6,264 nucleotides of DNA from Chitinivibrionales bacterium (GTDB lineage: Bacteria; Fibrobacterota; Chitinivibrionia; Chitinivibrionales; WJMI01), in NCBI GenBank assembly GCA_014729595.1, contig WJJU01000731.1:1-6264 (forward strand), in the 5' to 3' direction. The notes below the pieces were generated by a model that saw nothing but the letters and a program-made list of their open reading frames with translations, was not told the DNA's origin and searched no databases. The translations under genes were made by a program, and so were the position numbers. Each line of letters starts with the position of its first letter. Position 1 is the first letter of the stretch. This document shows positions 1 to 4,549 of the stretch, piece after piece.

Positions 1-824
1 AGAATAAGCCGCATAATATTGGGGTCGACATCGGTAATGACCAGTCCGGAGCCCGTTGCGGCGGCTAAAGCGATCAGTGAACCGGCTTCGGTATAATCAC
101 AACCTAATCGGTGGCTCTCGCAAGAGAAGCGTTCGGCGCCGTGAACGGTCAATACGTTCGAGCCGATACCTTCTATTTCAACGCCTGCGTTCACCAGGAA
201 TCGGCAGAGGCCTTGAACGTGGGGTTCCGAGGCGGCGTTGGCGATAACTGTTCGTCCGCGTGCGCCGGCGGCGGCGATAAGGGCGTTTTCGGTGGCGGTA
301 ACCGATGCTTCGTCTAAGTAAATGTCGGCACCCTTCAGGCCGCCCGGGGGTGCTTGAATGGTATAGGTGAGTGCGGGCCCCTTGCGTCCGGTCGTACGCC
401 GAATCGTTCGCACTCGCGCGCCCAACGCCTTGAAAACCAGCATGTGCGTATCGAGTCGGCGTCGTCCAATTGTGTCGCCGCCGGGCTGAGGAAGAATGGC
501 CTTGCCGGTTCTGACCAGCAGCGCCGACGCAAGTACAATCGAGCCCCGAATGGCGCTGGAGAGTTCGAGAGGCAGCGTCGAGGCAAGGCGTCCCGATGCG
601 TTGACCGTGCAGGCGCCGTTACGGAGGGGAGTAACCCGCGCTCCAAGACGCTCTGCGATTTCGAGCATCGTACGCACGTCGCCGATGTCGGGGACATTGC
701 GCAGACTGACGGATTCGCGACAAAGTAGACAGGCGGCAATGCACGGAAACGCTTCGTTTTTGTTGCCGGCGACTTTGATCGTACCCGCGAGTCTTTTCTT
801 GCCTTCGACGATAAATGCACTCAT
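1..824 (-). CDS. murA: UDP-N-acetylglucosamine 1-carboxyvinyltransferase (MurA family), 5' part, runs off the window
   Basis: MurA transfers enolpyruvate from PEP to UDP-GlcNAc, the first committed cytoplasmic step of peptidoglycan synthesis. The 274 readable residues are the N-terminal two thirds of a roughly 420-residue protein. The start reads MSAFIVEGKKRLAGTIKVAG and leads into GNKN, placing the UDP-GlcNAc/PEP-binding pair at K22-N23. The substrate loop reads LPQPGGDTIGRRRLDTH, with R93 matching E. coli R91. The residue matching E. coli Cys115 is Asp117 (GAC, complement of 474-476), as in the naturally fosfomycin-insensitive mycobacterial MurA. An AGGAGA ribosome site lies 7 bases before the ATG. 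The catalytic Asp and Arg of the C-terminal part lie outside the window. The GRRRLDTH form resembles a divergent MurA-like subgroup, so a second, paralogous MurA elsewhere in the genome is possible. The family call is firm; the exact role is slightly less so. Confidence 0.93.
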   Translation of the reverse strand, partial: MSAFIVEGKKRLAGTIKVAGNKNEAFPCIAACLLCRESVSLRNVPDIGDVRTMLEIAERLGARVTPLRNGACTVNASGRLASTLPLELSSAIRGSIVLASALLVRTGKAILPQPGGDTIGRRRLDTHMLVFKALGARVRTIRRTTGRKGPALTYTIQAPPGGLKGADIYLDEASVTATENALIAAAGARGRTVIANAASEPHVQGLCRFLVNAGVEIEGIGSNVLTVHGAERFSCESHRLGCDYTEAGSLIALAAATGSGLVITDVDPNIMRLI

Positions 825-938
825 GACCGATTCTCCTACCGCAATTTTGACGTGGCATACCTTGTGCTACAATATAGGCAAAGGTTTAATCGCAATGGTA
901 AGGTTGAAAAAAACATAGCATTGCTTCATCTTTTTGGG

Positions 939-944
939 TATATT
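939..944 (+). promoter_or_regulatory. Possible -10 element for the 6S-like RNA
   Basis: TATATT sits 7 bases before the first base of the closing stem of the candidate RNA, where a transcription start would be expected. It lies in an AT-rich tract (about 895-950) between the divergent murA and the RNA. No good -35 hexamer is found at the usual spacing; TTGCTT at 921-926 is too close. The assignment rests mainly on position. Confidence 0.3.
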
Positions 945-951
945 GTATTGT

Positions 952-1144
952 GAGTTCCGTTGCGCGTGAGGTTTTGGTCATTTTTGAACTGAACGCCACA
1001 TTTCTGGGAATTCTACTTCGGGCTGCAAGTTCAAGCCGCTCTCGAAGCGGATCAACGAGCTGTCCGAGAGAAAAACCACTGTTTTAATCCGAAACAGGGT
1101 TTCAAAATGTGCCCCTCATTGTAGTGGCGGAACTCCTTTTTTTT
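952..1144 (+). ncRNA. ssrS: Candidate 6S-like structured RNA
   Basis: No reading frame here is convincing, but the segment closes on itself. GAGTTCCG (952-959) pairs perfectly with CGGAACTC (1128-1135). GTGAGG (966-971) pairs with CCTCAT (1114-1119, one G-U). CACATTT (997-1003) pairs with AAATGTG (1105-1111). The unequal 5' strand between the second and third helices gives a large internal bulge. A small 3'-side hairpin, GAAAC-AGG-GTTTC (1091-1103), competes in part with the third helix, and CCGCT/AGCGG (1036-1050) forms a distal hairpin. The span of about 184 nt, the closing stem, the opened centre and the 3' hairpin match 6S RNA, which binds the sigma70 RNA polymerase holoenzyme. The stretch GTCCGAGAGAAAAACCACTG also recalls the E. 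coli 6S segment GUCCGAGAAG...AAAACUG. A T8 run follows directly. The identity is inferred by eye; another structured RNA remains possible. Confidence 0.5.
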
Positions 1145-1152
1145 GTTACTAT

Positions 1153-1182
1153 GCGTTCCTCAATCGCGAGGAACGCTTTTTT
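1153..1182 (+). terminator. Strong intrinsic terminator
   Basis: GCGTTCCTC (1153-1161) and GAGGAACGC (1168-1176) form a perfect 9-bp stem with a 6-base loop, followed at once by six T residues. The T run lies only on the plus-strand 3' side, so it ends rightward transcription. Together with the T8 run at 1137-1144 it marks the end of the 6S-like RNA transcript and shows that something is transcribed rightward through 950-1150. Confidence 0.9.
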
Positions 1183-1617
1183 ATATTTCTCCTTCATGTC
1201 CCACACCATTTGTTTCGGCCGCCGGATCGGTTTCCTTTCCGAGAGCACGTGAAAATTAACCCAAGAGAGACCCGCTTCACCAACGTCGGTGTTTGCCGTC
1301 TCCGCGATAGAGACCACGCCGAGTTGAACGGATTACCCCGGTCGTCGCCGTGGGTGCCGCGCCACCGGGTCCGTAAGTTTGTTTTCACCCGTTTCCATCC
1401 TTCCGCCGGATTGTTTCGTAGGTCCGAAGCGGAACAGGCGTTCTTCCCACCGAGCGCATCGAGCGCCTGGATGAAAAGCGAACATCACGGATCATTTTTA
1501 GGCTGAAGCCGGTCGTCGGCGTCGGTTATGATTCCCGCAAACGCCGTAGGACGGACGCCGGCGGATACCAGGGCCGCGGACGGTTGTATTTCCTCAAAAA
1601 ATCGCCGACGAACTAGC

Positions 1618-1784
1618 AGTCGCTTTCAAAATGAGCCGTAACTCAGGGCGGTTGCGACGACTGGCCGTTTCGGTGCTCCTCCTCACCATAGCATCGAGGA
1701 TATGCCTCGTCCTCCCGCTTTGCGGGGTCACATCCGGGCCTTCTTGCCGGTTGTTCCCCGACGTAACTCATTCTGAAAGCGACT
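1618..1784. repeat. 167-bp element bounded by an 18-bp inverted repeat
   Basis: The left end AGTCGCTTTCAAAATGAG (1618-1635) and the right end CTCATTCTGAAAGCGACT (1767-1784) are inverted copies matching at 17 of 18 positions. CGTAACTCA also occurs twice in direct orientation, just inside the left end (1637-1645) and overlapping the right end (1762-1770). The interior has two tight hairpins: CGAGG-ATATG-CCTCG, and CCCGC-TTT-GCGGG about 20 bases further on. No transposase is encoded. This could be a MITE-like element, a dispersed palindromic repeat or a structured RNA on either strand. With a single copy in view, these cannot be told apart. Confidence 0.6.
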
Positions 1785-1841
1785 CTAAATGCCGGCGGCT
1801 TCAACGCGCTTTCTTCCGCAAAAAAAACTGAGTGTGAGCGT

Positions 1842-1913
1842 GCGATGAGCCGCGGCCGATTCGCCGAAGTCATCGCGAAACGTAACGCTTAAGGCGGTTC
1901 AGGGTAGTGAACC
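1842..1913. repeat. Two adjacent hairpins upstream of the small conserved gene
   Basis: GCGATGA (1842-1848) pairs with TCATCGC (1870-1876) around a GC-rich 21-base loop. GGTTCA (1896-1901) pairs with TGAACC (1908-1913) around GGGTAG. Neither is followed by a T run on the plus strand, so they are not ordinary terminators. An operator or a folded leader is possible, but the sequence does not decide. Confidence 0.4.
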
Positions 1914-1983
1914 AAGTTGTTGTAGAAAAAATACATACATGTGAAGAACTTGCCGGTATAGCCCTTGCACCAAAAGGAAATGG

Positions 1984-2027
1984 ATGCATCGTTGGATCGA
2001 GAGCGCTCAAATTATGCATAGGAGGAA
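1984..2027 (+). promoter_or_regulatory. Leader hairpin next to the ribosome site of the 94-residue protein
   Basis: ATGCAT occurs at 1984-1989 and again at 2014-2019. Being self-complementary, the two copies can pair around a 24-base loop that contains the palindrome GAGCGCTC. The second copy directly abuts the strong ribosome site AGGAGG (2020-2025), so the fold would place the ribosome site at the foot of a stem. Six base pairs is modest, so control of translation is a suggestion only. Confidence 0.3.
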
Positions 2028-2031
2028 CTCT

Positions 2032-2316
2032 ATGGCCGAATCCAAAGGGAACAAGACAATCGATCATGAAGAAATACGACGATGGGTAGAGTCGCACGAT
2101 GGTCGTCCGTCACGGGTTCGCGGCACGGGAAACGGAAATGATCCCGGTATTCTGCGTATCGATTTCCCCGGCGGCGTCGGTGAGGAGACACTGGAGCATA
2201 TTTCTTGGGAAGAGTGGTTCGAGAAGTTCGACCAAAACCGTCTTGCTTTCCTCTACCAGGAACAAAAGGCTTCGGGAAGTCCCAGTACCTTTTTCAAACT
2301 TGTCCATAGGGACTGA
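2032..2316 (+). CDS. Small conserved protein of unknown function (94 residues)
   Basis: The start is set by AGGAGG six bases before ATG GCC GAA. An upstream in-frame ATG at 1984 lacks a ribosome site. The product is acidic, cytoplasmic, and without a signal peptide or membrane segment. Distinctive stretches are DHEEIRRWVE (about residues 11-20), GILRIDFPGG (about 40-49), ISWEEWFEKFD (about 58-68), LAFLYQE (about 71-77) and a C-terminal FFKLV. I recognise this pattern from a widespread family of roughly 90-100-residue bacterial proteins, which databases often label hypothetical or, misleadingly, 1,4-alpha-glucan branching enzyme. At this length it cannot be a branching enzyme: it lacks the catalytic barrel. 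Near-full-length resemblance to the remembered family suggests an intact gene. It appears to be transcribed alone. No function can be assigned. Confidence 0.88.
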   Translation: MAESKGNKTIDHEEIRRWVESHDGRPSRVRGTGNGNDPGILRIDFPGGVGEETLEHISWEEWFEKFDQNRLAFLYQEQKASGSPSTFFKLVHRD

Positions 2317-2324
2317 GCCGTTAT

Positions 2325-2391
2325 GCCCCGAAAGGCGGGGCGCCTTAACTCTGAAAGAACGAACGTGCCCCGCCGTTGATGACCACGTTCG
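2325..2391 (+). promoter_or_regulatory. Mutually exclusive stems after the 94-residue gene
   Basis: GCCCCG (2325-2330) pairs with CGGGGC (2336-2341). The segment GGCGGGGC (2334-2341) can instead pair perfectly with GCCCCGCC (2367-2374). Separately, CGAACGTG (2360-2367) pairs with CACGTTCG (2384-2391). The layout resembles a 1:2 / 2:3 / 3:4 attenuator, but no T run follows either outer hairpin, so simple intrinsic termination is not supported. The first hairpin lies 9 bases after the stop codon and may only stabilise the mRNA end. Confidence 0.35.
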
Positions 2392-2397
2392 GGCGGT

Positions 2398-2454
2398 ACG
2401 GTGCGACATGGTCGTTACTTTGCGTGAAACCCTTGACCCACCCTGTCGCACTGT
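2398..2454. repeat. Long imperfect hairpin with an 11-bp closing stem
   Basis: ACGGTGCGACA (2398-2408) pairs with TGTCGCACTGT (2444-2454) over 11 positions with one G-T wobble. Inside, GGTC (2410-2413) pairs with GACC (2435-2438), which extends the stem. The apical loop is about 20 bases. It is not followed by a T run on either strand. Confidence 0.55.
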
Positions 2455-2523
2455 CCCAATTTGCTGTAAGTCCGTCCGAAAAACGTCGATACATTGTCGA
2501 GGGAATATTGGCCGTGTCGTCGA

Positions 2524-2544
2524 GGCGTCTCGGCCTAAGACGCC
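2524..2544. repeat. Perfect 7-bp hairpin
   Basis: GGCGTCT (2524-2530) and AGACGCC (2538-2544) enclose the 7-base loop CGGCCTA. Directly downstream lies a second small palindrome, GGGATTGATCCC (2547-2558). There is no T run, so neither is a standard terminator. Confidence 0.5.
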
Positions 2545-2706
2545 CAGGGATTGATCCCCAAAGGGTCATACCCCCTAAGCCCGCGAGTGGAATCGGCAAT
2601 GAGCGATTCGCGGCGCGGTGCTTGCGGGGATGGTGTATACCAATTCTCGGACGGGACACAAGAACAGAGGTTTGGTTCTCACACTTTAGCGTTAGAGACT
2701 TAATAT

Positions 2707-3057
2707 ATGGATGAGGGTATTGTTTATTCGACGGACCATGGCCGTATGTGTCCTTCGTGTTCCCGGCCGGCTTCGCAGTGCATCTGCGCGCACGAGAAAA
2801 AACAGGTGGTCAAGGGCGACGGAAAGGTGCGGGTGGGTCGTCAAACAAAAGGCAGAAAAGGCAAAGGGGTTACCGTCGTCACCGGCCTTCCTCTCACCGA
2901 AGATGACCTTGGGGTACTGGCCAAAGAGCTTAAGCGTAAATGTGGATCCGGCGGTACGGTCAAAGACGGTACTATAGAGATTCAGGGCGACCACCGGGAT
3001 TTTCTGGTGGAGGAACTCAAAGAACGGGGTTACGCGGCCGTTCGCTCGGGGGGATGA
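2707..3057 (+). CDS. yciH: SUI1/eIF1-family translation factor (YciH-type)
   Basis: The 116-residue product is a bacterial homologue of eukaryotic initiation factor eIF1. In E. coli, YciH is thought to influence start-site fidelity on the ribosome, but it is not essential and its role is poorly settled. The N-terminus carries a small cysteine cluster, MCPSCSRPASQCIC, with C15, C18, C25 and C27 likely to bind one metal ion. The SUI1 domain fills about residues 38-116. It contains the basic loop GRQTKGRKGKGVTVVTGLPL and the family signature LKRKCGSGGTVKDGTIEIQG, followed by HRDFLVEELKERGY, which matches the usual C-terminal helix. Length and domain order are normal for the family. The ribosome site is weak (TAGAGA about 8 bases before ATG). 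It stands alone between two long spacers. No truncation is seen. Confidence 0.95.
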   Translation: MDEGIVYSTDHGRMCPSCSRPASQCICAHEKKQVVKGDGKVRVGRQTKGRKGKGVTVVTGLPLTEDDLGVLAKELKRKCGSGGTVKDGTIEIQGDHRDFLVEELKERGYAAVRSGG

Positions 3058-3110
3058 TGTGGAGACGGAGTTCCGATTATAGAATTACAATTCAAGAGAT
3101 GAGAAATCTT

Positions 3111-3116
3111 GATAAT
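3111..3116 (+). promoter_or_regulatory. Possible -10 element for the ACT-HAD/fhs operon leader
   Basis: GATAAT matches the -10 consensus at five of six positions and lies in a short AT-rich island (3075-3120). A start 7 bases downstream would fall at 3123, where the candidate folded leader begins. No -35 hexamer sits at ideal spacing (TTCAAG is 14 bases away), so the call depends on the -10 and on position. Confidence 0.35.
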
Positions 3117-3122
3117 TTTGGC

Positions 3123-3248
3123 GCCGGTTACGCTAGGCGGGTGTATCCGATTGCGACGTCGCCTTGGTCGGCGATCCGTGAGGGCACGGCGGAGTGAGCC
3201 GACACGCCGAGTGAAGCCCTGTACCCGGAACCGTCGATTGTAACCGGT
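3123..3248 (+). promoter_or_regulatory. Candidate multibranched leader RNA upstream of the ACT-HAD/fhs operon
   Basis: CCGGTTAC (3124-3131) pairs perfectly with GTAACCGG (3240-3247), extended by G-U wobbles at both ends. All of the following nest inside it without conflict: CGGGT (3138-3142) with ACCCG (3223-3227); hairpin GTCGCC-TTGGTC-GGCGAT (3158-3175, one G-U); and stem AGGGC (3181-3185) with GCCCT (3216-3220), which itself encloses CGGCG (3187-3191) with CGCCG (3205-3209). This gives a closed, branched fold of about 126 nt that ends 125 bases before the operon start codon, the usual place for a riboswitch or other cis-regulatory RNA. It does not match the THF, ZTP (pfl), SAM, glycine or TPP motifs as I know them. 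Chance folding of GC-rich sequence is not excluded. Confidence 0.4.
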
Positions 3249-3277
3249 CGAGTGTAAGCTCATCGCTCCCCTCCACG

Positions 3278-3298
3278 CACAAAATCTTCTGTTTTGTG
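3278..3298 (+). promoter_or_regulatory. Hairpin between the leader and the operon start
   Basis: CACAAAA (3278-3284) and TTTTGTG (3292-3298) form a perfect 7-bp stem with a 7-base loop. It is followed 13 bases later by TATTAT (3312-3317), a possible -10 without a good -35. The hairpin could be an expression platform for the upstream fold or a protein-binding palindrome. It is too AT-rich, and lacks a following T run, to be an intrinsic terminator. Confidence 0.3.
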
Positions 3299-3373
3299 AC
3301 GGCAAAAGCCATATTATTAGCTCTCGGACAGTCTGGGCTTGTGTTCGCGCGGTCAAACATACGGAGGAAGAGC

Positions 3374-4528
3374 ATGACACACCAGCGTCTTTATGTTGTC
3401 CACGGTCGAGGTAATGATGAAGTCGGGTTGATGGGTGGTATTGCCGGGCCGATAAGCAAGGTCGGCGGTAATATCGTCGATTTGCGCCAAGATGTGCTTC
3501 ATGGGCTGTTTACGGTTTTGGCGGTTGTTGATTTAAGTGACACCGATGTACGCATCGAACAATTCACCACCATTGTGGAGCGGATAGCCGAAGACACCGG
3601 ACTACAGTTGAGTGTGGATAAATACAATCCCATACCGCGCGACCCCGAAAAGCGCAACATGCTCATGATTCTTGTGGGCAACGATCGTTCGGGGATCATC
3701 ACATCAGTTGCCGAGACGCTGGGCAAATACCGCATAAATATTGAGTCGGCGCAGAGTATCGGGCGTCAGGATGTATTTCTCACCGAACTTCTCACCGACA
3801 TCAGTCATTCCACGCTCCCGCTCGAAAACATAAAAAGTACGCTTCGTAAGAAGATGGCCGAACTCAACATTCATACGTTGTTTCAGACTGAGGACGTCTT
3901 CAATAAAGAAAAGCGAATGATTGTTTTCGATATCGGCGCAAGCTTTATCGAGCCTCCGATGCGGGCCGAAATACTGGAGCAAACCGGTTTGACCGAGGCA
4001 AATATAAGCGAGGTATATTCCATAAACCATATCGCTGAATCGCTCAAGTCGGCGGCGGCACTACTTGAGGGATTTCCAACCGAGGTCCTCCATAAAATCA
4101 TTGATCGGGTGCAGCCGACCTCCGGTACTCTGGAGCTTCTTCAGACCCTCAGAGTCATGGGTTACCGTATTGCATTGGTCACGACGGGATTTGCGGTATT
4201 CGGTGAAGCCGTTAGGGCCAAACTCGGTATCGACCATGTATTCGGATATCCTTTGTTGATCGATGACGATACGCGGGCGATTGTCGGAGACACTCCCGCC
4301 GGCGGTTATGTCGAGCGTGATCTTCACGAGCTGATTGCCGAAGTTACGGCGGCCGAGGAGATCAGGGCCGATAATGTTTCGGTTATCACCGATGAAGGGT
4401 GTAACTGTCCGCCGGGTATCAGGCTGGAATTCGATCTTGAGCGGATACTCGAATACTATAACAAAAAAATCGTTAGTAGGGATGCTCTTCTCGGGATATT
4501 GGGCTGTTTCGGGATACCGCGAGCATAA
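3374..4528 (+). CDS. Tandem ACT-domain protein with a degenerate SerB-like HAD domain
   Basis: The start is fixed by GGAGGAAG a few bases before the ATG. The product is 384 residues, cytoplasmic, with SerB-type architecture. The first ACT domain spans about residues 5-80 and includes GGNIVDLRQDVLHGLFTVLA. The second spans about 95-172 (VGNDRSGIITSVAETLGKYR). A HAD region spans about 180-384. True phosphoserine phosphatases need DxDx[ST] in motif I, a Ser/Thr in motif II, a Lys in motif III and GDGAND in motif IV. Here motif I reads DIGAS (186-190), so the second Asp is Gly188. Motif II keeps Thr in LVTTGF (268-273). The motif III Lys position appears to be Val or Arg (YVERDL, 312-317). Motif IV reads TDEGCN (339-344), and the tail after it is shortened. 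Phosphatase activity is therefore doubtful; ligand sensing through the ACT domains is more likely. fhs follows 21 bases after the stop. Confidence 0.88.
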   Translation: MTHQRLYVVHGRGNDEVGLMGGIAGPISKVGGNIVDLRQDVLHGLFTVLAVVDLSDTDVRIEQFTTIVERIAEDTGLQLSVDKYNPIPRDPEKRNMLMILVGNDRSGIITSVAETLGKYRINIESAQSIGRQDVFLTELLTDISHSTLPLENIKSTLRKKMAELNIHTLFQTEDVFNKEKRMIVFDIGASFIEPPMRAEILEQTGLTEANISEVYSINHIAESLKSAAALLEGFPTEVLHKIIDRVQPTSGTLELLQTLRVMGYRIALVTTGFAVFGEAVRAKLGIDHVFGYPLLIDDDTRAIVGDTPAGGYVERDLHELIAEVTAAEEIRADNVSVITDEGCNCPPGIRLEFDLERILEYYNKKIVSRDALLGILGCFGIPRA

Positions 4529-4549
4529 GAGAGGCGGGGATTGCCGGTC

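Larger units (their letters stand above)
1183..2031. other. Gene-free interval
   Basis: I find no convincing gene in this stretch of about 850 bases. Open frames exist on both strands but overlap one another, lack ribosome sites, are rich in Arg/Ser/Pro and resemble no family I know. A start-less open frame at 1422-1616 (plus) has a plausible composition and could be a decayed fragment, but it cannot be assigned. The interval also holds the inverted-repeat element, two hairpins and the leader of the small gene, which are listed separately. No tRNA T-arm or rRNA-like segment was seen. Confidence 0.6.
2317..2706. other. Gene-free, hairpin-rich spacer
   Basis: Open frames of about 100 codons exist on both strands but overlap each other and contain Arg/Pro/Ser-rich sequence with no recognisable motif or ribosome site. 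The space instead holds a chain of inverted repeats: 2325-2341, 2360-2391, 2398-2454, 2524-2544 and 2590-2609. I compared it with the hallmarks of RNase P RNA, tmRNA and SRP RNA and saw none. A promoter for the downstream translation-factor gene is expected near 2660-2700, but no clear -35/-10 pair stands out. Confidence 0.55.

Noticed and set aside
335..820. 161-codon minus-strand frame over the left region
   Set aside because: It is the shifted-frame shadow of murA. The true frame starts at 824 and gives clear MurA motifs through to position 1.
845..873. Plus-strand TTTTGA/TACAAT pair with 17-base spacing as the RNA promoter
   Set aside because: The -10 is good, but the -35 is poor and the start would lie about 70 bases before the folded RNA. 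TATATT at 939-944 fits the RNA start better. Kept only as an alternative.
1102..1317. 71-codon minus-strand frame from a GTG start
   Set aside because: It runs antisense through the intrinsic terminator and into the 3' part of the 6S-like RNA, has no ribosome site and resembles nothing known.
1210..1506. 98-codon plus-strand frame after the terminator
   Set aside because: Arg/Pro/Ser/Phe-rich, no ribosome site, no family resemblance, and other frames on both strands are equally open.
1422..1616. 65-codon start-less plus frame containing GYDSRKRRRTDAGGYQGRGR
   Set aside because: The composition is protein-like and it could be a decayed gene piece, but it has no usable start codon and I recognise no family.
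1631..1831. 66-codon plus frame with a signal-peptide-like hydrophobic stretch
   Set aside because: It lies almost entirely over the inverted-repeat element, with its ATG inside the left arm and no ribosome site. The hydrophobic run is probably accidental.
1643..1873. 76-codon minus frame across the inverted-repeat element
   Set aside because: It covers the palindromic element, which explains its odd sequence. It has no ribosome site and no known motif.
1907..2089. 60-codon plus frame from GTG, overlapping the start of the 94-residue gene
   Set aside because: The composition is reasonable, but the AGGG before GTG is too close, it shares 58 bases with a much better gene and it matches no family. 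Ribosome profiling could revive it.
2345..2714. Overlapping frames of about 100 codons on both strands between 2316 and 2706
   Set aside because: They exclude each other, lack ribosome sites and lie over a chain of hairpins. The composition is typical of non-coding GC-rich DNA.
3123..3248. tRNA, THF, ZTP or cobalamin riboswitch in the spacer before the ACT-HAD gene
   Set aside because: No T-arm GTTCRA motif, no conserved THF or pfl core sequences and no B12-box. Only a generic branched fold can be supported.
3296..3373. Longer N-terminus of the ACT-HAD protein from a GTG at 3296
   Set aside because: The ATG at 3374 has GGAGGAAG in front of it and begins directly at the first ACT strand. The extra 26 residues match nothing in the family.
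3030..3380. 116-codon minus frame opposite the ACT-HAD leader
   Set aside because: Cys/Arg/Ser-rich shadow sequence with no motif. It overlaps the 3' end of yciH and the candidate leader.
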